Shown here in pieces: positions 21,664-36,040 of a stretch of DNA of 64,000 bases (positions are counted from its first letter, which is position 1; every line of letters begins with the position of its first letter). The notes beneath the pieces were generated by a model, which worked only from the letters and a program-made list of their open reading frames with translations, did no database searches and was not told the DNA's origin. The DNA is taken from the NCBI GenBank assembly GCA_010093485.1, contig MU001499.1, positions 1,069,397 through 1,133,396 on the forward strand, read 5' to 3'. This DNA is from Karstenula rhodostoma CBS 690.94 (Eukaryota; Ascomycota; Dothideomycetes; Pleosporales; Didymosphaeriaceae). A program made the translations under genes and the position numbers.

Positions 21664-23417
21664 ATGGCGGAGAGCATGGAAGGCGTCGTGACGGAGGTCG
21701 AGCAGCCAAACACCGAGAACGTCGAGGACAAGACAGTGTCCGGTAAGCCCCCGTATACAACGCAGCATACCCAGCATGCATCATTTTACCTGCCCCTGTG
21801 GCTTCGGCGGGCTCCCCCCGCAGGTCGGGCGCATGTGTCCGGATGCGATGCGCGGGTACGCTGCTCGACCATTCTGGGAGGCTGACCCGACTGTTGCAGA
21901 GATTCGCTCCAACTTCGCCCTGCTGGAACGCGCTGTTGCCCAGTTCGACTCCCGCTTCACACTGAGGGCACTCCGCTCAATATCGTCGCTCCGGAAGAGA
22001 CTCACCGACCGTGTGCTATGTACCGTCATTGTTGTGACGTACTCTGCGAAGAACCCCACTGCGCGCCTGCTCATTCAGGCCGTGGGAATGGAGGCCGAGG
22101 ACCTTAAGGCTGTGGCAGATCAACACAAGGATGCCGTGCAGGCGCTGAAGAACAACACCAAGGAGCCATTACCGGAGGTTGATGTCTACATAGGCATCCT
22201 GCTTCAGGTACGTTCATACGCGGACAAGCTGGAGATTCGGACCCGGTGCTCGAAACATGCCACTTGCGTGTGGCTGACTTGTATAGGTGTACCTCTATGA
22301 CCAACAAGACTACGAAGAGGGCGCCGAGTTCTCCACTCAACTAGTCGACAGGATTCGGGAGCTGAACCGACGGACGCTCGATTCACTAGCTGCGAAAGCC
22401 TACTTCTACTTCTCGCTCTTCCATGAGGAGCTCGATCCTAAGCCGCCTTCCAAACAATCGCAGGTCATCACTATCCGCGGGAAACTGCTTGCGGCCCTCC
22501 GTAGCGCGGTGCTCCGAAAGGATCTCGATACCCAGGCTTCGGTCACTACACTGCTCCTCCGAAACTACCTCTCTACCGCCGATATAACCCAAGCCGATCT
22601 GCTCGTTGCACAGACACAGTTTCCCGAGAATGCACCAAACAACCAAGTCGCCAGGTATCTCTACTACCTTGGTCGCATACGGGCTATCCAGCTCTCGTAC
22701 ACAGACGCACATGAGCACCTCATCAGCGCTACCCGCAAAGCGCCTACTAGCTCTGTTGCTGCAGGCTTCTACCAGGCCTCGATGAAGCTCCTGATTGTCG
22801 TAGAGTTGCTTATGGGTGATATTCCAGAACGCGAGCTGTTTAGCCAACCTCGCCTCGAGCGTACCTTGGAACCGTACTTTCGCTTGGTCCAGGCAGTCCG
22901 TGCCGGTGACCTCCCTAGCTTCTTGAAGATTGTCCAGAACTCCGCGAAGGCCTTCCACCGTGACGGTACATACACGTTGATTCTCCGTCTCCGCCAAAAC
23001 GTCATCAAGACCGGTATCCGCGTGCTCTCGCTCTCCTACTCGCGCATTTCTCTACGAGATATTTGCCTTCGCCTCGGCCTTGAGAGTGAGGAGTCAGCAG
23101 AGTACATCGTTGCGAAGGCGATTCGCGATGGTGTCATTGAGGCTTCGATCGACCACGAGAAGGGCTTTATGCAGACGAAGCAGGCTGGCGATATCTATGC
23201 CACCCGCGAGCCCGGTGAGGCATTCCACGAGCGTATCCGCGCCTGCTTGACGCTCCATGACGAATGCGTAAAGGCTATGCGCTACCCAATGAACCAGCAT
23301 CGGTTAGAGTTGAAGAATGCTCAGGAGGCTAGAGAGCGAGAGCGCGAGCTTGCGAAGGAGATCCAGGAGGGTGATCTCGATGATGACGACGCCGCGGGCG
23401 ACTTTGATGGCTTGTAG
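21664..23417 (+). CDS. RPN3: 26S proteasome regulatory subunit Rpn3
   Basis: A lid subunit of the 19S regulatory particle. Exons 21664-21742, 21900-22207 and 22287-23417 give 505 aa, near the usual length. The first intron (157 nt) splits a Glu codon, giving DKTVSEIRSNFALLERAVAQ. TPR-like helices follow (VYLYDQQDYEEGAEFSTQLV, ARYLYYLGRIRAIQLSYTDA). The PCI domain is in the last third, with SLSYSRISLRDICLRLGLES and AIRDGVIEASIDHEKGFMQT as its winged-helix part. The end EGDLDDDDAAGDFDGL is the acidic tail seen in fungal Rpn3. Confidence 0.95.
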
Positions 23418-23943
23418 ATGAATAGATGGGTGCGCTTGGGCAGCTCGGACTCAACGTCTGCGTGGGTGTAAGATAGTTCGTTTCTCTAACGAGCATCGAT
23501 GGATCGGCCTGCTGAAGCGACAAGCATAATGGAACATGTCAATCATGAGCACATGGAATTGCAATGACTATGAAACCTTGGTTATGGCTGGTACCCTCGC
23601 ATTTCAGCACATGCGCATGTTTGCGACAACCTCTACGATCCGCGCAATGCAAGACATCGTTTTTAGCAAGCTTTTCCCACCCCCAACTTGCATGCTGTGA
23701 TTTTCCCTTCTGTAGTACCCTTAGAACGTCCTAGGTAACATATTCCGGGACATAAGAATGTGGACACAAAATCCCGAGCTACAGTGCCAAGCTTACCGAA
23801 CGCGGATCAAGCATATGGTGTACTAGCCTTATCCGTAAATCTCCGTGAATGCAAGTCCGCCCCGCGTCACCACTCACAGTCCCCGCATCAACAAACAACA
23901 ACGCATATAACAAGCTCACACTGCTGTCCTCGAGCCATCAATC
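23418..23943. other. Intergenic, no supported gene
   Basis: About 525 bp holding the RPN3 3' region and the promoter of the ankyrin gene. A CA-rich leader (CAACAAACAACAACGC near 23890) precedes the next start codon. Nothing else is seen. Confidence 0.6.
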
Positions 23944-25040
23944 ATGCTGCGCACTGTTCGACATGTATGTGCAACTCGAATCTGACTGATAGCAAGAGAG
24001 CAGGGAATGGGCTGACAGGGTATCTATAGGATTGACGTACCGCGGCGTCTGCGCCGTGCTATTCTTCTCAACGACCTCGACCTCGTGAAGCGCATTGTGC
24101 GCAACAACTTTGTGTACCTGCAGAACCCAGACTTTGACGACAAAAGTAACACCAGCTTGCATATTGCAGCGAAGCATGGATTCACGGCGATTGCGGTATG
24201 TCATGCTTGTTCCTTGGGATAGGGCAAGACAGTAGCTTATCCAAGCGCGATGACAGGAATTTCTCGTCGATGCCGGCCACGAAGCCGAGCTCGTAAGCCG
24301 GAACAACGAGCTCGAGACGCCGCTCATGCTGGCGGCCATGGCGGGGAAAGAAGAGGTCAGCGTCATGCTGGCGAAGCGGTTTCCGGACTGCATTGCGTGG
24401 CAGAACAGAGCTGGACTCGATGCCGTGCGTCTCCTTCTCGTCTTATCATTTACCTCCGTACCAACTGACGCCCGCCCAGCTCATGCTCGCCTGCAAGAGC
24501 GGCACGGGCACCCTCCACCTCATCCCCACGCTGCTGCTCCACGCACCCCAAATCCTCACCTCCTACGACCACGTCGGCAACACGGCGCTGCACCACGCCT
24601 CTGCCGCCGGCGAACTCAAAGCCCTCCGTATGCTCCTTCAGTACGGCGCGAACCCCCTCGCCTCGAACGCGTACTCGTGGACTCCCGTTCATTATTCCGC
24701 GACGCCCGCAGCGGAAGCATACTTCAAGACGCTGATCATCGAATTTGAGAAGAAGAAGGCCGAGGGCAAGCGGCTGGAACGCGAGCGCGAGAAGCAGAGG
24801 TCCGCAGGCGTGCGGCTGGTGACCGACCAGGAGGCGGTGGGTGGTGCCGTGGGCAGTGGAGAGCGACAAAGAGCGAGAGATGACGCGGCGATTGCGGGTC
24901 TTCCTATACCTGGGCTGGAGTGGAGTCCGGTGGAGAGGAGGAGAGCCATGACGCCCACGGAATCCGTCAGGGCTGGGCCGTGGCCATTCACGCAAGCGGA
25001 GAGCGGCAGGCCGAGAGCGGAGACTGGCGAATCAGCCTGA
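23944..25040 (+). CDS. Ankyrin-repeat protein
   Basis: A probable protein-interaction scaffold; partner unknown. Exons 23944-23964, 24019-24195, 24257-24424 and 24480-25040 give 308 aa. The 21-nt first exon encodes MLRTVRH. I place the acceptor after GCTGACAG at 24018, because the TATAG acceptor 9 nt further would put a stop in frame. Four to five ankyrin repeats are visible: LRRAILLNDLDLVKRIVRNN, NTSLHIAAKHGFTAIAEFLV, ETPLMLAAMAGKEEVSVMLA, NTALHHASAAGELKALRMLL and TPVHYSATPAAEAYFKTL. After them a charged helix (KKKAEGKRLEREREKQR) leads to a disordered Pro/Arg-rich tail. No signal peptide or membrane segment. Confidence 0.85.
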
Positions 25041-25492
25041 AGTTGTTGATGTGCGGCGTTGTATATCTATCTGGGTACGGGCGCCGAGGAGTTCGACTGC
25101 TCAAGAACGGGTCATGGACTCTTCACTAAGATCTGGAGTTTCAAGGGCGTCCGAGGATTCAATTCCATTTCAATAGCAGCAGTATCAAACTTATAGCGAG
25201 CACAGAACTTGAGCAACCGGTATCAGATTTCCTTTCATCCGTCCAGTCTACTATCATGAAAAATCAACCCGGTATGCAGACGGTCCGGATCAATCGCTCA
25301 AGCCCCACCCAATGAAGTGCTGCCAGGCCCAGACATAACCATCCCACCCAATGAGGCCCAATTTGACGAGTAAGTAACAATACACAATCGAACGAACGCC
25401 GTAATGCCCAAACACCCCTCGCTATGCAGGAGCTCCAAGCCTGAGATGAACGAAAAATTGCGAGTTAAAGGGAATATAGCAGGATCTGGAGA
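25041..25492. other. Convergent intergenic space
   Basis: About 450 bp between the 3' ends of the ankyrin gene and FCP1, presumably 3' UTRs. No further feature is seen. Confidence 0.6.
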
Positions 25493-28066
25493 CTAATCGT
25501 CCTCAAAATCGGCGTTGAACTGAGCCAACATATCATCTTCCAGATCCTGGTCATTGTCCTCTGCGAGATCCGCACCTCCGCCCTGAGGATCAAACTCATC
25601 ACCCTGATCTTCCTCAGGTCCCGTCGTCTCGGGACTAGGCAGGCCAGAAGACTCTTTGTCTGCATTAACCACATTCGTCAGCGACGTGACTCGTTCCATG
25701 GTGCGCTTCTTCCGTTTCTGCAACCTGGACGTACTATTGACGCTTGAATCACTATCCCCTGCCTCCGACTCAGCATCGGAATCCGTATCCCTTTTTCTCT
25801 TCTTCCGAGCGGCTTTGCTACCATTGGTTTCTGGGTTTATGCTATTTGTGGAATGTACGCTTTCCGAGTCGGAAGCCCGCGAACCTTCAGACTCTGCATC
25901 TGAATTATCATCAAGTTCTGCGATCTCTTGTTGTATGGCGTCCCAGTCATCGCCGGGTATGTCGAATATTGATAAAGGCGACGTGACATCATCTTCGTCA
26001 GTGCCGTGTATGCTTTCTTCGTGTTCTAGCTCCTCTGCCGGCGCCGGACTGCCACGCTCATCGTCCACATCGATGTAATAAGGCTCTTCCTCAACGTGTT
26101 CCCACCGTGTACAGCACGCGGTCATCCACTGGATTGTCACTATCTGTATGTTGCCTCCGTCATGCAAAATTCTTGCTGCCTTTTTTACTTTCGAGGTCTT
26201 TCGATCTGGATTTGCGATTACGTGTGTTGTTCGTTTGTCCACATTTAGGGATATTTGGGCGCCAAAACTCTTCACCCACAGCGCGAAGTCGGAGCTAGAA
26301 GATGTTAGATTTCAACCAGATATGGAATCTGATTCACTTACGATTCAACGTCCATTCCTAGCGGTATGATCCCGGAAAATACGATGACGCATGTAGCAAG
26401 AGTCTCGCTCTTGATGCGCGGCATGATGTAGGCGATGTCAGGCACAATGCCCTCGAGCCGCGGTTTCCTTGGGCTTTTCTCGCCCTTTAGCTCAGCAACG
26501 CGAGTGCCTCTAGGCTTCACTATGGACCTCTGATATTCGTCGTAAAATGCTTCGTAGACGCGTCGCAGGTTCTTTTCGACGACCTCCAAGCCGTCGTCGT
26601 CGTTGTTCAATATGGCTCGGTGCTTGTGGTGATCGGCTGACTTAGTCTCGCCATTTTCGGGAGTCTCGGATCTAGCGGCCTTCTCCTCGTCGTCCTCTTT
26701 CTCGAGCGTGAGCTGTTGTTGCAGCAGCGGTCGTTCCGTTTGTTGAGCAACAATCAGCTTTTCTTGTTCTCTTACGCGCTCTTCGAGAGCTTCTTGACTT
26801 TCTGCAGCACCCATAGCCATCATTCGCTCTTCCAGGTCATTCTCGACCCCATTGGCAACGTCTTCCGAATCTGGTTTTACAGGTTTGGGTGGGAGGGGTT
26901 TGCCAGCAACGGAGAAAGGGATCCCTTCGGAATCAGCTTTGACTTTGTTTTCAGTCTTGTCTTTAGGACTGGACGCAGGTGCAGGCACCTCCAGCTGCTT
27001 AGGCAAGAAGCTAGCATTGATGTCGCCGGCGCCAGGGAAGAAGTTGAATACGGGAACGCGGACCAGGTAAGGGCTGTAGCTCCAGACGTCGGCCCTGTCG
27101 TCGATGATGACAACCATGCCGGGGTTGTTGGGGAACAACCGATGCAAGCTCTTTGCCTTGTCCGTCCCGTTCTCGTCACGACTCAAGATGCGATCGCCAA
27201 AGTACTTGCGATGGGGATCAATGATTCTGGCCACTTCCTGCGCATAAGCACGGGTTGCCATTGTGTAGATGTGCATCTCGTACAGCTGAGACATGTTGTC
27301 GAAGAAGTCCTCCAGCCCTGGGCGTTTCTTGACGTAGTACCAGTTGGCCGCGACGTGGGCGACGTTGTCGTCGGCGAGCTGGAAGCCCTCGACGTCCTTG
27401 ACGAAGTCGTAATTTGGGTTTGTGGGGTCCTCCTTCCATTCGGCGATTGTGCGCTCGCAGGTTGTGTGGATGACGGTCTGGTCCAGATCGACGATCAGGG
27501 TCAGCTTCTTCGCCTCGAGCAAGCGCGTCTTGGAGGCCTCTTCGGCCTTCCTGGCTTCTTTGTGGCTGACAAGCAGGGCGGTGTTGTCGTGCGTCATGTT
27601 GACGGTTGCGCGGCTGCTGTTGAGCTTCTCGGTTAGGTAGTCGACCTCGGTCATGTCCCTGCCGCACATGGTGCACAAGCCTCCGAACTGCTCCTCGTGG
27701 GTGCATGGCTCGGTGATGTCGAGCAAGAGCGTCCTGGTAGCGCGTTAGTCGTTGCCGCGGGCGAGGGCGAGGGGCAGGCGCGACTTACCCTGGCCGGGAG
27801 ACGACCTGGTCCTTCTTGATGTGCCATGCGTCAATGTGGCCGTCGACGGGAGCCTCGAAGCTGGCAAAGAACTTTTGCAGGACCTCCTTGGTCTCGCCCC
27901 ATCTGTTGGTCTCTTCGCGCAGGCTCTCGAACGAATAGTGGAAGAGCGGCTGCGAGCGCGCGACGTCGGCGCCCTGGGTCTTGACGAGCTCGGTGATGGT
28001 GATGGGGTAGTGCAGGCCGCTCGGGGCGCCGATCTTCATGGGCTCGGTGTGCGTGTCCGAATCCAT
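25493..28066 (-). CDS. FCP1: RNA polymerase II CTD phosphatase Fcp1
   Basis: Dephosphorylates Ser residues of the Rpb1 C-terminal repeats to recycle polymerase II in the nucleus. Exons 27789-28066, 26342-27733 and 25493-26294 give 823 aa. The FCPH catalytic domain carries LIVDLDQTVIHTT (the DxDxT nucleophile pair at about residues 175-179), preceded by CTHEEQFGGLCTMCGRD with its Cys pair. NWYYVKKRPGLEDFFD, YTMATRAYAQEVA and VVIIDDRADVWSYSP follow. The third exon starts in the BRCT domain (SSDFALWVKSFGAQISLNV, TIQWMTACCTRWEHV). The tail is acidic and ends MLAQFNADFEDD, the TFIIF-binding type of end. An alternative in-frame start lies ten codons inside exon 1. Confidence 0.95.
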
Positions 28067-28814
28067 GGGGAGGAGCTGCGTGGGCGGCGCGATCGATGGC
28101 GGCGCATTCGGGACGCGGGCGCTTGGAGGTGGTGGAGCTCGGACGCAGAAGCTCGGGGGCGTGTCGCGTCACGAAGCGAGAGCGATGATGCACCTTTACC
28201 TTTATGTGTACCCGGCCGACTAGTCCAGGGTTGTGGTCGCGCGCGCGGAGCGGAGCGGGTGCGGGTATGTGGGCGCAGGCACGTGGGCGCGTGGTGATGG
28301 AGTGGGTTGTGGGTTGTGGGTTGTGGGTGCAGCAGATGCGGCTCTCGAGTCTCGACCTGCTTTGTGCAGCGGGGCCTCCAGTTCTTAGCTATTTGTACCC
28401 ACTCTAGCGGCCGCCTCTACAAGTACATGCCTTTCACCGCCCAGACAAAGGAACATCTCCCTCACGCCTTCGTCTGTCGCATGCGTATCCATGAAAAAGA
28501 CACAAGAGGACGGTCCAACTTGCCCCCAGATGCACTCAATCAACGTAAGCTCCTACAGTCAAAGGCAGACACTCTGAAAATACCCATGTCCATCGCATTC
28601 ATCTAGTAGCCAGCCCCTTAGTATCCAACGCCGCGCTCAGCGATGCAGAAATACAGCCTCTGTGCAATGCTAACCCCGCGCCCGCAATGTCCGTCGCATC
28701 TAATCTAATATGTACCAGACGCCCCTCATAATACAGATTAACCGTCTTGACCAACAGCGGAGAACGTTGCAAGAAGTCACAGAAAGTAACATGGAGAGGC
28801 AGAACATCCCCCTC
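28067..28814. other. Intergenic; FCP1 promoter and ATG26 3' region
   Basis: About 750 bp. The half next to FCP1 is GC-rich and contains a short 7-bp tandem repeat at 28302-28329. The half next to ATG26 is unremarkable. No gene is supported. Confidence 0.6.
28302..28329. repeat. GTGGGTT microsatellite-like repeat
   Basis: Three perfect copies of the 7-mer GTGGGTT followed by a partial copy. It resembles G-rich telomere-like repeats but is far too short to be an interstitial telomere with any certainty. Confidence 0.7.
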
Positions 28815-31800
28815 CTAGTCCACCTGGCGCTGTTGTGACAGGACCGCGCCCAGTGCCAAGGTTGCCGGTCCCGTCCCCGAATCGTCCGTGGCCTGCTCGC
28901 GCATCCCAGCAATGGCTTCGAGGGGAAGCTCCATGTCTTGTACGTCCCCCTCATCATCAACCAGAGTCCAGTCAGCATCCATTTCACCGTAGTGCTCCTC
29001 TTCCTCTGCTCGTTCGGGTTGCCGACACGAAAGAGCTTTCGCTCGGTCAAGCTCGCGGTATATCGTCTGGATCGCTACCTGCGCGCCATTTTCCTGTCAC
29101 GCTCATGTCAGATTCATCCAAGCATATGAAGAGCGCCGTGAGCTTACCTTCCGGATCTTATTCCCAAGGATCCTGGCCTTGACCTTCATCCGCTCGCTGT
29201 TGGTAGCCTCCCACAGTGCTTTGCCTAGCATCTTGGTGTTGATCCTTTTCAGGTACATACCCACACCAAGGTCTTCCACGCGCGTAGCAAAAAAGTACTG
29301 ATCCCCAAAGAAAGGCTTGATAATCGTTGGCTTCCCCGCTCGAAGACTAGCACCGGTGGTGCCTGAACCGCCGTGGTGAACAACGGCATCCATCTGCTTG
29401 AACAACCAGTCATGCGGTGCAGATTCGATCTTGAAGATTTCCGGCGGCAGTGGAATTTCCACTTCAGAAGCCTCCTTTGTGGAATCCTTGTCGCCCTGCC
29501 ACCTGTCGGACCAGCCTTTTGAGAGCACACAGCGAACATCTGCTAGCTGCACCGCTTCGATGATGGTCCTGGTAAGAGCAGCTGGGTCCTGGATTACAAT
29601 GGACCCAAACCCAATATAAACCAGCTTTTTCTTGTCGGCTCGAGCCTTTGTGATGAATTGGTGGAGGTCATCGGGTGGCTTGAAATCATCGCCTTCGTCG
29701 AGGAACCAGTAGCCCGTGACGCGGATCCAATCGGGCCAATCGCATGGCGGAGGCACAACATGCGGACTGAAGTTGTACAGGAATGGCCGTTGATTTGCCT
29801 GCATCCTGGCCTGCGAGGTGTTACGCAGCTTGAGTTGTTCACGGCGCCAACTGTTCATCTGGCCGGCGATGGCAACCCAGAATACCTTGTCTATCGTAAG
29901 GTATGTCATGCTATTCCACGCGCCGCCCATCTTATTCGGCCCCACTGCGAAGGCATGTGGATATGCTCGGGTGCGTGTCCAGGGCATCGTGAAGGCTCGG
30001 AAGTACGGAATCCCCAAAGCCTCGGCGATATGTATTCCTACCATGGCGGACGGACTTTCGATCAAGACATTGGCTCCCTGGCATGCTTTCCAAGCTGTAT
30101 CGCACAACTCGTCCAGCCAACCACGGAACTTCGAGTTCGTTTCCTTGAGAAACCCGTAAGAAAACATGCCGTGCTGTACGCAAATGCGCATGAGCTCGGC
30201 AGGATCACCAGCTACAGGGGCAAAGCCAATGCCATGGCCCTTGACCCAATCCTCGAACATACCGTGGGTGGCGATGATGGGCTCGTGTCCCTCCTTGATG
30301 AGTTCCTTGCAAAGGGAGATGTAAGGCTGTACATCGCCACGAGATCCAATCGTCAGGCAAACAATCTTCAACGGTTCGGCTGGCTTGAAGTCCACAATCG
30401 ATGCTAGTGGATCATCAAAAATGAGTGGAATGCGATCAAGCTCTGTTGCGGCCGTGGTCGGCAGATTCACGTCTCCTTCTGCCGTATCTCGTGCAGCCTG
30501 AAGTAGCTCGTGCTCGGCCTTGGCTGCTTCATCCTCGCTATCCACGCCATCCGACGATTGATCTTCTTCGATGTATTTGGTACTCTCCAGAATGCGCAAG
30601 ATGGAGATGGCACATTCATCGCGATGCTCAGCTCGTGCGAACTCAAAAAATAACTCCTCGTGTCCGCGGATGACGACTACTAGGCCGTGGTAGCCCATGC
30701 GGAAGCCTTTCTCCTTGTTGATCGTCTCGATGTCGCGCATTGGTAGGATTATCTACAAGGGTAAGCCATGTCAGGGATAACGCGAGAAGCGACATACCTT
30801 GGTCTTTACGGTAGGCACAAGACTCCGGAAACAGAAAGAGCGACCACTGATATAGATCTTTCCGTAATTGGGAAGGATGCGTTGCAGGTATGCAAAGTAC
30901 GAGGACTGGAGTTGCTCATCGGGCAGGGCAAAGTGCTCCTGAAAGTGTTGCGCTGCCTTAGCAGCATCCTCGTCTTCTTCGGGGTCATGAACCCGATCAT
31001 TTGGTTGCAGTCCGTCCGCCACGTGGTAATGCTTTCGACCGCCTGCTAGCATCCCCGAAACCTTCTCGTAGTAACCCATGGATTCGGTAGAGAGTAGACT
31101 GCCCATTTTCTTGGACCGAGTGCGTAAGAAGCCTGCTAAACCAGCTGCTTTTTGAAGCGGATAAGAAGCGATGTCTTGAAGTGCGGTTGACGAAGTCGAT
31201 AAACGCGCGGTCGTTTGGTCGGGGTCGTTCTCGAGGTCGGTTTTATATATGGCTGACTGGGCAGCGCCCGTGCCACCAGAGTGTTTGCTTAAGTGGCGCG
31301 AGGGCTTTGGGTGAAAGTACCGCCCGCCTGACGAGCGCGTCGTGTCCTGCGAATGTCGGGCGAGTTCATCGGACCTTTCAGACGTAGTGGCTTGGCCAGA
31401 GTGAACGGTCGGGGCGCGAAAAACATCTGAGCGGTCTAGGATTTGACTTGCAGACGCGTTGCTCTCATCCATGGATTGTACATGGGCTGATGACTCGGTA
31501 CCGGGATCCACAGAATTCGTCGCCGAATCTGAAGTGTCTTGCGGTTTGGGTGACAATGGCGACTTGTCACCAGATCGACCCTTCGATTGTTTGTCATAAG
31601 GGTGCCCGCTGGAACTGCGGCGAACCTCGTGGCTAGGTCGTCGAAAAGAGCGGCTTGCATCCATACTACGTCGCACGTCCAGGCTCTTTGGCATATCAAG
31701 ACTGGACCGAGAATCTGCGCTCATACTTGAACGACCAACAACAGGACCAGGTAACGGTGATAAGGTCGCCCTCACATTTTCTTCTATATACGGCGCGTGG

Positions 31801-33362
31801 CCGAGACTCCCATGAGCTGTGCCCGCATTATGGCTACTGGGAAGATCGACGATGGTTGGCGTTGCCGCATTTAGATCGTCCTGCTGCGTCGTCTGGTGGT
31901 GTTCATTATCGTTTATCATAATTCGCAGCACGTTCAGAGCATCCTGGCCCTGGCTGAAAAAGGAGAAGAAGTACTGTCGCTTGTCAGCGTTCGATCGTTC
32001 ACGGTGCGGAAGAACGGCATTTACCTCGTCGATCGCGTATGTTTCATCATTGTCAATCACGCGAATCTTCACTGTCTCGGCGAAATCCAGAATGGTACTC
32101 TCTTCGATCTCCAGAACGTTTTGAATAGGCAGGGAGATTTTCACGCTGTTGCCTTCGTTGTGCGTTCGGAATATGACCTTCTGTATGGACCGTACCCACT
32201 CCTTCGCGCTCACCGCACTATCGGCTTTGAACTGGAAAGTCTTCTCGTCTGTGGTCACTACGAAAGTGGTCTCGTCCTTGTGCTTGTCTTTACCCTCCAG
32301 AACTTCGGCAGATATTGCGTATTGTAGGTTGATGCGATTGCGAGGAAAGTACAGCTCTGTGGGGTTGGTGTAATAAGCCAACACGTCGCCTCTCAATACG
32401 AACCAGTATCGATTATATTTCGACCGACCGCGTTTCGAGAGATAGCCAGTTTTACTGACATCGTGCTGCGCAAATGTCAGCTTGAAACAGGGAACAGGAG
32501 CGTAAGCCCGTACATGCTTCTTCGGTATATACGCATAGAAGCATATGTGCTTCTGAGTAATGTACATGTAGCCTTGGAGCAGAATGCTCTGTAACAGCCA
32601 GCAAGGGTATTCTGTAAAGATTAGACACACGCCAACATGCCATGTGTTTGACAAACCTGAGATGACTTCCTCCAAATGTTCGAACTCAAAGATCTGCTGC
32701 AAGCGGTTTGCAAGCGGAACAGTTGTCTTGCTCCTGGGACCACTGGGTGTGCCTCCGTGCCTGTTCTTGCGGCCAGAATCCGTCTTGGGCTTGGTGTTGA
32801 CCAGCGATTCGTCTCGCGAGGAAGAGGATGGTTCGTCTTCTGATCGGCGCGAGGGCAGAAACTGTGATGAAGACATGGCGTCGGCTGCGTGGGCCTCCGA
32901 CTTGGATTCCTTCCTGCCGGAGATTTTCAGCTTGGGCAGCGAACGCAGCAGCTTGTGCTCCGAGAGGGCTCTCCGATGCTTGCTCTTCAGCTGCTTGCCC
33001 TCTTCCACGTCCGCCAGGGGGCTGTGGAAATCGTGAACCGAGCTCAGGCGGCTCATCCTCGCTGCACCGTCCAGGCTCCCATATTTGATATTCCGCCGCG
33101 CCTCATCGTCGCTGTCACCCGAGTCTACCTCGTGCGTGAGGCCAAGGTCCGTCTGCGACTGATGGCCGGCCCGTGCAATCATGGAGAATATGGACTGGTG
33201 CATGGACATTGCGTTGCTGTGCTTCGGCGCCGCAACATCCTCGTCCGCATCGCCGGCATCTCTAAAGCGCTCGGGTATGTCCAGCGACACGCGGTGTGAC
33301 TCCTTGCGCTTCTTGGTGAGCTTGCGAGCAGGCCGCTCTTTGGTCTGATCTTCGGCAGCCAT
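28815..33362 (-). CDS. ATG26: Sterol 3-beta-glucosyltransferase Atg26 (UGT51 type)
   Basis: Transfers glucose from UDP-glucose to ergosterol; in some yeasts it is needed for pexophagy. Exons 32657-33362, 30798-32611, 29148-30752 and 28815-29078 give 1462 aa, the family's usual size. The order is: disordered basic N-terminus; GRAM region split by intron 1 (EHLEEVIS joined to [19 protein letters not shown]); PH domain ([20 protein letters not shown] to [13 protein letters not shown]); a long Ser-rich linker; second GRAM ([20 protein letters not shown]); then the GT1 glycosyltransferase from [20 protein letters not shown], with [19 protein letters not shown] as the UDP-sugar-binding signature. 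The tail exon adds [16 protein letters not shown] and an acidic end. Intron 1 is 45 nt and lacks stops, so the frame is open through it. Confidence 0.95.
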
Positions 33363-34081
33363 GGTGTGTGTAATGGGGTGCGTGCTCGCTGTTCGACGGA
33401 TGGGCAGGCGGTGGTTGTAACGGATGCGGAGGATGATCAGAGGCTAGGCTATCACTCTCACAGGGTGGCTGCGCAGTAACGCCTCGAGAGCACCAAGTTG
33501 GACGGAGATGAAGCGGTACAACAACTGCTTGGGGCAGCAACGACGTGGGGAGTTACATGTTCGCGATTCGGATCGAGCAGCAGACGCGATTTAGCGGCGT
33601 GATAAGCTCAGCCGTCTCACACGCCCAAAGAGGCCGCCAACAGTCATTCCTCATTTAATCACGCCATCCACGACACTGGTTGTTTGGCTCGGTGACTTAT
33701 TTCCACTTCCGCCTGCAACTGCAGAGCATACAGCATACGCCGCCAAATACGTCAGCCTCAGCTATCGATAACGCCTCTAAATCGCGGGCTGATCGTTTAG
33801 CGCTACCCCGGATGCCAAACGCCGGCCTAGCAGTGCACAGAGCCGGGGAAACCGGAAGCCCGTGTGTATGTCACGATTTGTATTACATACTGTGCTGTGC
33901 TCTCCCACTTTCTTTGCTCAAGGCGAATTTCACTCTGGATATCTGTACATGAACGTAGCAATACCATAAACAAAGGAGATCAATAGCGCTCATTATGATA
34001 CCGCAACCCCAGCCGGGGGCTTCCCTCTCCACCGTCCGCATCCCGACAGGTCCGTGCAATTTATCCCAAGAATAAAACACC
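33363..34081. other. Intergenic; ATG26 promoter and protease 3' region
   Basis: About 720 bp with no supported gene. The stretch near 33.4-33.6 kb is the ATG26 leader. The rest is presumably the protease 3' UTR and spacer. Confidence 0.6.
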
Positions 34082-35426
<1,345 letters not shown>

Positions 35427-36040
35427 GACGACGACGGGTAGGCAGGCGCCTCAGAAGATACAGTGATGACTACGAACGAAAAGAAGGTCGTTCGTGAAGC
35501 TGTGTTGAGATGGAGGAGTGTGATGTTTGGAAGGGAAGCTTGGAGCCTAGAGATGGGCGTGGCTGGGGCGATGATGACGTGCGCACGTGCAGCTCCGCTT
35601 CCGGACCAGCCCAAACACTAGCTAAGCCATGCGCGATGCGGGTGTTGTGTACCTGCGTAATACTGCGTAATAGGGATACGATAGAAAGATCCATGCAACG
35701 TGTGAGGAGTGACCATGGCTGGCGTCTTGCGGGTGCAGTCACGATGCTTCTGGCTGTATGAAGGCCGCCACGCCGTGTAAACCACGACTTCCACTCGATA
35801 CGTTTAACGTTTAGCCTGCCGTCGGGGGTTAGTTGGGCCCGAGACTGCCAGGCGACTCGATAGGTGGGCGCTCCTCGTACACCAGATTGACACGATGTCT
35901 CATAGTGCAATAGTCCACAATAGCCAAAGCCCGGCATCCTCCTCACGCTGGCTTCAACAACACGTCATGACATACTGCGATGAGTTATTCCAGGACGCTA
36001 TACATGACCAGTTATATTGCAAGAACTTCCGTACCGTCCA
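35427..36040. other. Intergenic; protease promoter and NOM1 3' region
   Basis: About 610 bp with no supported gene. The left part carries the pyrimidine-rich leader of the protease gene. Overlapping open frames on both strands at 35.5-35.9 kb have no protein-like composition. Confidence 0.6.

Noticed and set aside
28302..28329. G-rich GTGGGTT array as an interstitial telomere
   Set aside because: Only three copies, and the unit differs from TTAGGG-type fungal telomere repeats.
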